DNA of 64,000 nucleotides from JABDBE01 sp963797795 (GTDB lineage Bacteria > Acidobacteriota > Terriglobia > Terriglobales > Acidobacteriaceae). Position numbers and translations under genes: made by a program. The stretch lies in assembly GCA_963797795.1 (NCBI GenBank), contig CAWCQY010000009.1, forward strand, positions 372,001 to 436,000, given 5' to 3'. Position 1 is the stretch's first letter, and every line of letters begins with the position of its first letter. Shown piece after piece: positions 44,364-52,430 of the stretch. The notes under the pieces are model-generated. The model was not told where the DNA came from. It saw only the letters and a program-made list of their open reading frames with translations, and did no database searches.

Positions 44364-45950
44364 TCAAAACAGTTTCGCGATGATGACAACGAAAAAAATC
44401 TTTACGATGGTCATACCCGGAAATATCATCGCGTAGCCGACGTCTGGACCATCAGTGGGCACGAGCCGGTTTGTGTAAGCGAGAATGCCCGCATTACCGC
44501 ACGCGCCTGCCACGATGCCGGCGACATCATCGAAGGGCATTCTGTAAACAAAAAGACCCATAATCATAATTGGCAGCACCAGCGCGGTCAGCACCACCGC
44601 GCCTAAGCCAAGCATCAGCAAACCCGTCTGTGTCACTCCCGCCGCGAACTTCGGCCCTGAAGCCATTCCAATGTGCGCCAGAAACAATGTGAGTCCGAAA
44701 TTGCGCAAGACAAGATTGGCGGACAGCGGTATCGTCCAATTGATGCCGCGCGTGCGCCGCACTTTTCCCAGGACGAGTGCCACGATCAGCACGCCCGCCA
44801 GCCCCAGGACGAATTGGCCCAGGCCAGGGAGCGGTATAGGAATTGCACCGAGTAAGAATCCGGCTGCCATGCCGAGACCGATGGAGATATAACTGAACTC
44901 GGCAGTGCCCTTGATCGAATCGCCAAAAAACTTTCGCAGACCCGCGAAGCGCTCGCGATTGGCCAACAAACCGATACGGTCGCCGAACTCGAGCACGAGA
45001 TCCGGTCGTGCCATGAGATCCGTGTCGCCGCGGCGAACGTGAAGCACAACTGATTCATTCTGTCCCGGAAGCTCGAGATCTCCGAGCACCCTGCCTACCA
45101 CGCTGGGACGAGAGGCAAACACACGTAGATAGTCGAGATCGGCGCGGTCCTTTACCAGACGGCCGGCCGCCTCCTCGCCGAGATTTCGGCTTGCATGATC
45201 GAGCGCCTCCGTATTCTCCGCGACGGCAAGCACGACGTCATTCAGGGTCAGGACCGAAGTGGAGGAAGCCGGCTCATTACGGCCGTCCCTGCGGAGCGCT
45301 ACAATCTGCACGCCATTTGACAACGTGGTCATCACCTCGCCGAGAGTTCTCCCGCATATCGCTTTATTGCGAACCAAAATCTCTCGCAATTCGAGTCCGG
45401 CGACTTCGGATGTCTTCAGCTTCGGCTTGAGGATCAAGAAGGCCAAGTAGAGAAACAAGATTGGTCCAGCCACGCCGAACGGATAAGATACCGAATAGCC
45501 CACGGCGGGATCATCGTTGCCCAGCGCTTGAATAGCCGCCTGCAACGTTGGTGTGCTGGTTCCTGATCCCGCGAATAACCCCAGTCCAACTCCGAGATCG
45601 ACCCCCATCATTTTCACAAACATAAGACTCACTAGGCCCGCCAGCAGCACGCCGATGAGAGCCATAAGGTTTGCACGTCGGCCGTGGGGGCTCGTCAAGC
45701 CGCTAAAAAATTGCTTCCCATACTGAATGCCCACGGAATACAGGAACAGAGCGAGGCCCAGCGTTCCCACCATTGCGGCGGGCACCGACTTAGGCGCGAA
45801 CCAGCCCATAAAAAGTGCAACGAACAAAACCGCGCCCACACCGAGGGAAAAGCCCCTGATGTTGACCTCACCGAGCAGATAGCCCAGCGCGATGGTCAGA
45901 AACAGGGCCATCATCGGCTGTTGCTCGAGAAAACTTTTGATGAACTCCAT
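44364..45950 (-). CDS. AspT/YbjL-family putative aspartate-alanine-type antiporter
   Basis: 528 residues: two membrane blocks (about 1-160 and 370-528, each containing an AspT/YidE/YbjL duplication) around two TrkA-C domains (about 185-340; VVLHVRRGDTDLMARPDLVLEFGDRI). The motifs GLFAGSGTSTPTLQAAI and AGACGNAGILAYTNR are the paired family signatures. The best-known member exchanges aspartate for alanine and so helps generate proton motive force. The start at 45950 has AGGAGGAGG upstream. It is a single gene under site 13, and its substrate theme fits the aspartate operon. Confidence 0.87.
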   Translation of the reverse strand: MEFIKSFLEQQPMMALFLTIALGYLLGEVNIRGFSLGVGAVLFVALFMGWFAPKSVPAAMVGTLGLALFLYSVGIQYGKQFFSGLTSPHGRRANLMALIGVLLAGLVSLMFVKMMGVDLGVGLGLFAGSGTSTPTLQAAIQALGNDDPAVGYSVSYPFGVAGPILFLYLAFLILKPKLKTSEVAGLELREILVRNKAICGRTLGEVMTTLSNGVQIVALRRDGRNEPASSTSVLTLNDVVLAVAENTEALDHASRNLGEEAAGRLVKDRADLDYLRVFASRPSVVGRVLGDLELPGQNESVVLHVRRGDTDLMARPDLVLEFGDRIGLLANRERFAGLRKFFGDSIKGTAEFSYISIGLGMAAGFLLGAIPIPLPGLGQFVLGLAGVLIVALVLGKVRRTRGINWTIPLSANLVLRNFGLTLFLAHIGMASGPKFAAGVTQTGLLMLGLGAVVLTALVLPIMIMGLFVYRMPFDDVAGIVAGACGNAGILAYTNRLVPTDGPDVGYAMIFPGMTIVKIFFVVIIAKLF

Positions 45951-46060
45951 ACCTCCTCCTGTATCCAACCGACAAGTTGTGGAGAAAGGATGTGGCGCAA
46001 CCCGAGAGCGAGGGAAGGTCTGCGCCATCCGAAAGGACGAGCTAGCTAGCTCACACCGTT

Positions 46061-46105
46061 ATTCAAAGGCGATGCGCGGCACCTTGCCACTAGGGAAACC
46101 CCTAG
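46061..46105 (-). promoter_or_regulatory. Operator/promoter site 13 (leftward)
   Basis: Core at 46091-46104 (sense TAGGGGTTTCCCTA), one base, -35 TGGCAA (plus 46084-46089), 17 bp, -10 TTGAAT (plus 46061-46066). It drives the AspT-like gene. Just after the predicted start of transcription lies a perfect 14-bp palindrome GAGCTAGCTAGCTC (46039-46052). The insertion sequence begins 10 bp beyond the site. Confidence 0.7.
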
Positions 46106-46114
46106 CCTCCTTAA

Positions 46115-47717
46115 TTCACCAGAACTGAGATTTGTTTGCGAGGATGTGCGATCGGGCGTTGATGAAGGGCAGAGTCGTCCAGGTCATGAGCTTGGTGAGG
46201 GACAGTCCGGGGTCGCGACCTGAGAGAGAGGATTTTGAACACGGCTCCGCAGGAACCAGGGACTGGGAGTTGAGTTGGGAAGCAAGGAAAGGGATCAACT
46301 GCTGTTGCCGGCGAGGGCGGCGGAGCGGAACAGGTTCTGAAAGGGCCAGCCGCTGGCGAGATGGAAGCGGACGCAGCGCGCGGTGTGGCGGACGCGAGCG
46401 CCGATTTTGAAGAGTTGGGCGCGCAGAGTTTCGATCTGCGCCGAGCGCCACGGCTGGGGCAAATGCAGGCGAAACAGGTTGACTAGGTTGTAAGCGAAGC
46501 CGTACAGCAGCAGGCGGAAGGCGTTGGCCAGAAAGCGATGGCAGCTCAGGCGGTCAGCGCGAAAACCGTTTTTAAATTCCTCGATGCGGTTCTCGCACTC
46601 GCCGCGATCGTTGTAGAAGGCGAAGACCTCAGAAGCGCGACCCGGAGCGTTGGTGATCAGGAAGCGCAGGTTCGTGCCGGTGGCGGTGTGTTCAGCTTTG
46701 TAACAAATGCGGCGCTGGCGCGGCCAGGAGCGGGCGCGATGACGGAAGCTGGAGAAGCTGCGCTGTGGTAGCTGGGTGCGGCGATAACGGCGCTTGAGTT
46801 GCTTCTGGAGAGGTTCGGCGCGGCACTGGAAAACGCAGTTCGCGGGGATGCCGAGGACGTACTCGATCTCAAAGAACTCGCAGAACTGGTAGAGCAGGGG
46901 CAGCGCGAAACCAGCGTCGCCGCGTAGCTTGATTTTCACGCCGGGAAAGGCCGCCTGCAGTCGCGGCACCAGACGCAAGAGCATGGGCACGATGCGGGCA
47001 TGGCTAGAGGCATTTCCCGGGCGCAGGCGCGCCGCCAGCAAGCATCCGGTGTGGCGCTCGAAGATGAGCATGGGGTGGTACATGTGCTGGTGGTAGGCGC
47101 CGTTGAAAAAACTGAGCTGCTGCTGGCCGTGCGTGGGATCGTCGGTGGAATCAATATCGAGCAGGATCGCGCCGCGTTCCCGCACCTGGTCGCTGCAGAG
47201 ACGGATGAACTGCTCGACGAGAGCGTCGTTAAGGTATACCAGATCACGGTTGGAAGGAGCGTTCTCCCAGCGGCTGAGGGTAGGCTGAGAGCCGAGCGGG
47301 TGGCCGAGTTTCTGATCAGCGACGATCTGCAGCATGGGATCGTGGCGCAGGCGGTCGGCATCGTTGGCGTCTTCGTAACCGGCGACGATCTGGTAGATGC
47401 GCTGCCGCAACAGCTGCAGCGAGTCGTGACGGACGCGGTCATCCTCCCGCGGGTCGCTGAGGAGCGCGGCCAGATCCCGGGTCAGATGATGGCGCTCGTC
47501 GAAGGCGCGCAAGGGCAGCAGGCCGGCATCGCTGGTGATCTGCCCGCCGGAAAAATCGGCGCGAACGGGTTCATGACGGTAGAAGGAGAAGGTCAGCTGT
47601 GGTAAAACACTTTGTATCAAGCGATGGATGCTCCGAAATGGAATGCTGGGTGGCGAAACCCAATGTTCATCATTCCTTTTAGAGCATCCTTTCTTTTTTG
47701 GCTAGAGACTTGGTGAA
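46115..47717 (-). mobile_element. IS1380-family insertion sequence
   Basis: About 1.6 kb with one transposase gene on the minus strand. The tentative ends are short inverted repeats TTCACCA (from 46115) and TGGTGAA (to 47717), both flanked by TAA, a possible 3-bp target duplication. The family usually makes 4-bp duplications, so the ends could be off by a base or two. It lies at the border between the regulon region and the housekeeping region. Confidence 0.75.
46295..47620 (-). CDS. IS1380-family transposase
   Basis: 441 residues of the DDE transposase type seen in IS1380: TSDAGLLPLRAFDERH at the start, ILLDIDSTDDPTHGQQ (first acidic residue), KIKLRGDAGFALPLLYQ (second) and ECENRIEEFKNGFRADRLSC (catalytic Glu, with the Y/N-R-x5-E/K context). 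The full length is present without frameshift, so the element may be active. The Arg-rich stretch around KRRYRRTQLPQRSF in the middle is unusual. Confidence 0.9.
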   Translation of the reverse strand: MIQSVLPQLTFSFYRHEPVRADFSGGQITSDAGLLPLRAFDERHHLTRDLAALLSDPREDDRVRHDSLQLLRQRIYQIVAGYEDANDADRLRHDPMLQIVADQKLGHPLGSQPTLSRWENAPSNRDLVYLNDALVEQFIRLCSDQVRERGAILLDIDSTDDPTHGQQQLSFFNGAYHQHMYHPMLIFERHTGCLLAARLRPGNASSHARIVPMLLRLVPRLQAAFPGVKIKLRGDAGFALPLLYQFCEFFEIEYVLGIPANCVFQCRAEPLQKQLKRRYRRTQLPQRSFSSFRHRARSWPRQRRICYKAEHTATGTNLRFLITNAPGRASEVFAFYNDRGECENRIEEFKNGFRADRLSCHRFLANAFRLLLYGFAYNLVNLFRLHLPQPWRSAQIETLRAQLFKIGARVRHTARCVRFHLASGWPFQNLFRSAALAGNSS

Positions 47718-48040
47718 TAATCCAGGCTAGTGGGAAAGAGCAGCATTGTCCTATGAACAATCGTGGGAGCGTGCTAACGCAGCCCACAACGATGCAAGAG
47801 ATAATATGCATGAGCTATGACCGAGTGATGAACAGAACTCGGCAGGCGGTTGTCTTACTACTGAACCTCTGCTGGGCTACTTATGGCGCTGCCACGTCAG
47901 ACGTTTCGCGGCAAGGAGCTGTCATCGCTGCAGCCAGCCTCTCCAATCGAACTGGGGAGGCACACGAATGGTCTACAAAATAGTTCAGGTTTCCGAGCAC
48001 ATGCTGAATTAACCAGCTGTTTCCTGAATGGGTTGAACCG

Positions 48041-48127
48041 TGGTGCCGGGAGGGGGAGTCGAACCCCCAAGGGCCGAAGCCCGGCGGATTTTGAGTCCGC
48101 TGCGTCTGCCAGTTCCGCCATCCCGGC
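48041..48127 (-). tRNA. tRNA-Leu (anticodon CAA)
   Basis: A class II tRNA with 7-bp acceptor stem (GCCGGGA/TCCCGGC), long variable arm, T-arm GGTTCGACTCC and an encoded CCA end at 48041-48043. The anticodon loop ACTCAAAAT places CAA at 48091-48093 on the complement. The 320 bp between the insertion sequence and this tRNA contain no supported gene. Confidence 0.95.
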
Positions 48128-48191
48128 TCAAACATCTTAGGCAGAGAATTTAGCTTAATTGAGCGTCTGGGCCTTTGCAACCGCGCCTGCT

Positions 48192-49583
48192 CTACGCGTC
48201 GACTGTGGTTTCACTCTGGACTGGAAGCTTGGCCTGTTGCCAGGCGTCGAGACCGCCGATCACGTTTGTAATGTTTCGGAAGCCGGCCCGCTGCAGCAGG
48301 CTGCAGGCGATCATGCTGCGATATCCGCTCTTGCAATGGACGGCGATAGGCCGATCGCGATCGATCTCTGGCGGTGAAACCTTGAAATTGTCGAGAGGCC
48401 ACCATGCGGCACCATCGATGTGTCCGGCGTTCCACTCGGGTTCGCGGCGTACGTCGAGCACTTGGGAATCGTGGACTTGCAGGCGATCACGCAGAGTTTC
48501 CGCCGTGATCTGGTGCACTTCGGCGAGCGCGAACCCCGCCTGCTTCCATGCTGCGACGCCACCCTTCAAATATCCGCGCGGATCTTCAATCCCCACTCGT
48601 GTTAAGCGGAGGCGCGCTTCGGACAACTGCTCGGGAGAATCCGCGATCACTACCGGACGCGCCGACAAGCCCAAAACCGTGGCTGCCCACGACGCAAACT
48701 GTCCTGACAGAGCGATGTTGACCGAGCCAGGTACGTGTCCGACGGCGAACTCGTCGCCGGGGCGCACGTCGAGCGCGACCACGCCTCCGTCTAACATCGA
48801 CTTCAGATCGGGAGCCGATATCGGGGGCAGTTCGGGAAGATCGGAGAGCGCGGGCGCGCCCTCACGATTAATTTCCGCATCCTGGAGAAAGTACTCTGGT
48901 CGCGTTGGCAGGTTCTCGGTCAACTGCTGAATGAACTCTTCTCTGGTCTTGATCTGCAGCGCATAGTTCGTCAGCCGCTCGGTGCCGATCGTAGAGGACC
49001 GTTCGGCGCGCATGTTGCGTCCGCAGAGCGAGCCGGCTCCGTGGGCGGGATAGACAAGCACTTCATCTCCGAGCGTGAGCAGCTTGCGATGCAGGCTGTC
49101 ATAGAGCAATCCGGCCAACTCTGCCGGGGTAAGCGTTTTCGAGAGGTCTGGTCGTCCCACGTCGCCCAGGAACAGCGTATCGCCGGTTAGAACCGCCCAT
49201 GGTTTGGGAGATTTCTCTTCATCCGTGATCACAAGACAAATGCTTTCGAGGGTGTGTCCCGGCGTGTCCAGTACTTTAACGCGGGCCCTGCCCACTCGCA
49301 GCTCGAAGCCGTCCTGCACATCAATGTGGTCAAACTTGGCTCCTGCGCGCGCTCCCATGTAAATTTGGGCTCCGGTACGCGCGGCCAGCTCCCTATGCCC
49401 AGAAACAAAATCGGCATGCAGATGAGTTTCAAAGATGTGGCGGATCTTGACTCCGTGTTCCTCCGCGGCTTTCAGGTAAATGTCCACGTCTCGCTGAGGA
49501 TCGACTACGACGGCTTCGCCCTCTGAGGCCAACATATAAGAAGCGTGCGCCAGACAGCCCAGGTAAAACTGTTCGAAGTACAT
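48192..49583 (-). CDS. Persulfide dioxygenase-like metallo-beta-lactamase with two rhodanese domains
   Basis: 463 residues. The N-terminal half is a metallo-beta-lactamase fold of ETHE1 type: metal motif THLHADFVSGH, TPGHTLES and LTGDTLFLGDVGRPD. Two rhodanese domains follow (about 255-350 and 360-455). The first has ADSPEQ where the active Cys should be, so it is inactive; the second has VHCKSGYRS with the catalytic Cys. The likely role is glutathione- or other persulfide oxidation coupled to sulfur transfer in the cytoplasm. It is a single gene, with the tRNA-Leu 64 bp downstream. Confidence 0.93.
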   Translation of the reverse strand: MYFEQFYLGCLAHASYMLASEGEAVVVDPQRDVDIYLKAAEEHGVKIRHIFETHLHADFVSGHRELAARTGAQIYMGARAGAKFDHIDVQDGFELRVGRARVKVLDTPGHTLESICLVITDEEKSPKPWAVLTGDTLFLGDVGRPDLSKTLTPAELAGLLYDSLHRKLLTLGDEVLVYPAHGAGSLCGRNMRAERSSTIGTERLTNYALQIKTREEFIQQLTENLPTRPEYFLQDAEINREGAPALSDLPELPPISAPDLKSMLDGGVVALDVRPGDEFAVGHVPGSVNIALSGQFASWAATVLGLSARPVVIADSPEQLSEARLRLTRVGIEDPRGYLKGGVAAWKQAGFALAEVHQITAETLRDRLQVHDSQVLDVRREPEWNAGHIDGAAWWPLDNFKVSPPEIDRDRPIAVHCKSGYRSMIACSLLQRAGFRNITNVIGGLDAWQQAKLPVQSETTVDA

Positions 49584-49799
49584 GATCGTCGCCCCCGCCG
49601 AGAGTTCAGACTCGGCCCAGACCCATCATAACCCCACCGGCCGCAGGATTGGGAGCATTCCCGAACAACAGACGGAAGCGATCTGTGTGCTTCAAGTATG
49701 CGCGAGAGAGGAAAACTTGGCTGTTCCCAACGCCGATTTTTGCGCTACAATGCAGACTCGAAGTAACGCAGTATCCTGTTCCCCCCAGGAGGTAGTTTG

Positions 49800-50252
49800 A
49801 TGTACCGGCCCCCCAGTGGATCGAGTTCTCTACTCGATGTCGAGTCAATTATTCGCGGTCTTACCCAGGAGTTTTGCCTGGCATTCAATACTGGCAACTA
49901 TGACCAGGTAGCTGAGTTGTTTGCTTCGGACGGCGTATTGATGCTTTCGCATCGGGAGTCGTCACAGGGATCGAAAGGGATCGAGCGCGCCCTGCGGCAG
50001 TACGGCGACGCGGGATACCAGAATCTGCGCTTTGAGACCACGCGGGTCGACTACTCGGGCGACATGGCCATTGAAATTGGTCGTTACACGGTTTCCCTGG
50101 AATTGAGAAACACGACCGTCGCCGACGCGGGAAAATTCTTGCGCGCCTGGCGCCGCCTCGGTGCATGGCGGATCGTGGGCGATTCCTGGACTAGCAGCCT
50201 GCCCGTCGTCGATCATGAAATTAAAATCGGCCAAGACGCAAAAGTCGCTTAG
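49800..50252 (+). CDS. SnoaL/DUF4440-like NTF2-fold protein
   Basis: 150 residues with the NTF2-like layout: helix DVESIIRGLTQEFCLAFNTGNYDQVAELFASDGVLML (family N-terminal pattern), then strands IEIGRYTVSLEL and GKFLRAWRRLGAWRIVGDSWTS. Most such proteins bind small ligands, and the substrate here is unknown. ATG at 49800 follows AGGAGG by nine bases. Confidence 0.83.
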   Translation: MYRPPSGSSSLLDVESIIRGLTQEFCLAFNTGNYDQVAELFASDGVLMLSHRESSQGSKGIERALRQYGDAGYQNLRFETTRVDYSGDMAIEIGRYTVSLELRNTTVADAGKFLRAWRRLGAWRIVGDSWTSSLPVVDHEIKIGQDAKVA

Positions 50253-50331
50253 TTCAAGTATTAGGTGTGTCGCGGGGAATCGGGACTTGCAATTGCGCTC
50301 CGCCGGTTCCTGCTGATAAGTTTGGGCAATC

Positions 50332-50520
50332 ATGACTGGCACAGCGCCTGATCCGGTCGCTGCTGGAACGGACAAGCTGGCCGACGATATTGCTGGCGCT
50401 TCTGGTTGCCGCGATGCGTCGCGGTTCTGTCCCAATTGCTCCGCGAAACTGCAAGAGCGAGGCTGCAAGCTGAGTTGCTCACGCTGTGGTTTTTATCTGA
50501 GTTGTTCTGACTTCTACTGA
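50332..50520 (+). CDS. Small zinc-ribbon protein
   Basis: 62 residues with CPNC near residue 33 and CSRCGFYLSCSDFY at the C-terminus, giving two CxxC pairs for one zinc. The C-terminal Y-L-S-C-S-D-x-Y motif recurs in short acidobacterial proteins. No function is known. No strong ribosome site is visible. It follows the NTF2-like gene by 80 bp. Confidence 0.7.
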   Translation: MTGTAPDPVAAGTDKLADDIAGASGCRDASRFCPNCSAKLQERGCKLSCSRCGFYLSCSDFY

Positions 50521-50704
50521 AAATCAGCAGTTGGCAGTTAGCACTCAGCGGTTAACCTTATCGCACTTGGGTAGAAGCCGCTCAAGCGCGTCGGGACTGA
50601 ATGCCGACTGTAACTTCAAATTGTTAACTGCTAAACACTGACACCGTCCCTCGCTTCCATCTACAATAGCTGGGCATTGAATTCATAACTTCAAGGAGAA
50701 ACAA

Positions 50705-51130
50705 ATGCAACGCAAGGCAAGCGCGGTGTGGAAGGGCGGACTTAAGGATGGCAAGGGTGCGGTATCATCAACAAGCGGCGTGCTGAACAATACTCCTTAT
50801 TCCTTTAGCACACGATTCGAAAACACTCCCGGCACGAATCCTGAAGAATTGATCGCGGCGGCGCACGCCGGTTGCTTCTCTATGGCGCTTTCCGGGCAGT
50901 TGGGCGCCGCCAATCTGACAGCGTCGAGCATCGAAACCACGGCCACGCTTACCATGGAAAAGCTCGATTCCGGGTGGACCATCACGGCGGTTCATCTGGA
51001 TGTGGTCGGCCGAGTTCCGAATGCCGATGAGGCTGCTTTCGAGAAGGCCGCAGAGAATGCCAAGAGTGGCTGTCCCGTGTCAAAGGTACTGAAAGCGAAT
51101 ATCACGATGACGGCCAGGTTGGAAGGCTAG
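50705..51130 (+). CDS. osmC: OsmC-family peroxiredoxin
   Basis: 141 residues of the OsmC/Ohr fold: the two redox cysteines are in AHAGCFSMAL (about 58) and AKSGCPVSKVL (about 122), as in OsmC hydroperoxide reductases. TNPEELIAAAHA is the usual lead-in. AAGGAG precedes the ATG. It is a single gene. The 185 bp before it hold CAGTTAGCA/CAGCGG-type low-complexity sequence. Confidence 0.93.
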   Translation: MQRKASAVWKGGLKDGKGAVSSTSGVLNNTPYSFSTRFENTPGTNPEELIAAAHAGCFSMALSGQLGAANLTASSIETTATLTMEKLDSGWTITAVHLDVVGRVPNADEAAFEKAAENAKSGCPVSKVLKANITMTARLEG

Positions 51131-51364
51131 GTTTTTTGGGCTTCAGGCGTCGGGCTTCAGGCTTCAGGATCTACCCTCGGTTGCCGAACAAAGGCAGTAT
51201 GTGTCCGTCGACCTCATGAAGGGAGTAGCGCAAGTTCTGCAGCCTGCAGCATAGCCCGAGCCCGGCACTCCAAGTTTGACAGCCAGCAATGCCCCTGTAG
51301 AATATTGTCTGTGGTTCTCTTCTGAAAGGTGACCGCAAGGGTCGCCGCTAACGAATCACTTTTT

Positions 51365-51451
51365 GCCATCGTGGCGGAATTGGCAGACGCGCATGGTTCA
51401 GGTCCATGTACCCGCAAGGGTGTGGGGGTTCGAGTCCCTTCGATGGCACCA
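51365..51451 (+). tRNA. tRNA-Leu (anticodon CAG)
   Basis: A class II tRNA with acceptor stem GCCATCG/CGATGGC, long variable arm, T-loop GGTTCGAGTCC and encoded CCA at 51449-51451. The anticodon CAG lies at 51399-51401 in loop GGTTCAGGTCC. A run of six T follows about 6 bases downstream. Confidence 0.95.
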
Positions 51452-51541
51452 AGGTTTTTTCCTTCTTTTATCCGGCGTCGGTTCTAGATGGGACTCTTTC
51501 TCTTTGACGCGCCGGTGACAAAGGATTCAACACCCCTCCCG

Positions 51542-51547
51542 TATAAT
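51542..51547 (+). promoter_or_regulatory. Consensus -10 of the trpC promoter
   Basis: TATAAT at 51542-51547, only 14 bases before the trpC ATG at 51562. No clear -35 at the usual spacing. The predicted transcript start (about 51554) leaves almost no leader. Confidence 0.5.
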
Positions 51548-51561
51548 TATTGCGACTTGCC

Positions 51562-52380
51562 ATGCCAGCCAGCCTCGATCAAATCGTTGCAGTGGCCCGC
51601 CGGAGAGTTGCCGAAACCAAGCTCTCGGCCGATATACGCCAACTCGATCGGCAGGCGGGGAACCACGTTCCTCGGGGTTTTCGGAAGGCCTTGGAATTGC
51701 GAAGCCAGAATGGTGTAGCCGTGATCGCGGAACTGAAACGAGCCTCACCTTCGCGCGGGCTCATTCGTTCTGATTTCGATCCCAAGAGTCTGGCGACAGA
51801 ACTCGAGCAGGCTGGCGCGACTGCCTTGTCAGTATTGACGGACGCGGAGTTCTTTCAGGGGTCGCTGGAAAACCTTCGGAGGGCATCGGCCAGTACACAG
51901 CTGCCTTGCCTGCGCAAGGATTTCATAGTCGACGATTTCCAGTTGCTGGAGGCGCGAGCTAACGGCGGAGATGCAGTTCTGTTGATCGTGGCGGCTTTGT
52001 CCGAGGCAGAATTGAAAATGCTAACGGGCCGAGCTGGCGAGTACAACCTCGACGTTTTGTGCGAAGTGCATGACGAAGCGGAACTAAAACGCGCCGCGAA
52101 CGCAGGGCACACATTGATTGGCGTGAACAACCGCGATTTGCGGACATTTCAGGTTGATCTGCAGGCCGCATTTCGGCTGGCGGACTTGATTCCAAAGAAC
52201 GCGTTGCGCGTGGCGGAGAGCGGGATCAGCGGCGGAGTCGATGTCGCTCGCTTGCGCGCGGCCGGCTATCAGGCATTTCTGGTTGGTGAGTCGTTGATGA
52301 AGGCGGAATCGCCGGGAGAAGCGCTGAGAGCGCTTTTGGTGGACGCGAAGCGCGAGTCTCATGCGCTGATAACGGGATAG
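51562..52380 (+). CDS. trpC: Indole-3-glycerol phosphate synthase
   Basis: 272 residues of the TrpC TIM barrel, which closes CdRP to indole-3-glycerol phosphate. Motifs: AVIAELKRASPSRG near residue 55 (catalytic Lys and substrate loop), LPCLRKDFIVDDFQ, GVNNRDLRTFQVDL and VAESGISGGVDV, with the Glu in FLVGESLM. It begins the trpC-trpF-trpB-trpA-chorismate mutase-aroF-tyrA cluster. trpE, trpG and trpD are not in the window. ATG at 51562 lacks a ribosome site and lies right behind TATAAT, so leaderless translation is possible. Confidence 0.95.
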   Translation: MPASLDQIVAVARRRVAETKLSADIRQLDRQAGNHVPRGFRKALELRSQNGVAVIAELKRASPSRGLIRSDFDPKSLATELEQAGATALSVLTDAEFFQGSLENLRRASASTQLPCLRKDFIVDDFQLLEARANGGDAVLLIVAALSEAELKMLTGRAGEYNLDVLCEVHDEAELKRAANAGHTLIGVNNRDLRTFQVDLQAAFRLADLIPKNALRVAESGISGGVDVARLRAAGYQAFLVGESLMKAESPGEALRALLVDAKRESHALITG

Positions 52381-52430
52381 GAGCTTGATAAAACTGGAAA
52401 CGGGCAACTGAGAACAGAGAACTGGGTTTC

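Noticed and set aside
47753..47983. 76-codon frame between the IS and tRNA-Leu
   Set aside because: No ribosome site, no recognisable domain, composition like intergenic sequence.
51150..51200. GCTTCAGGC direct repeats after osmC
   Set aside because: Very short imperfect tract; not enough to call a repeat element.
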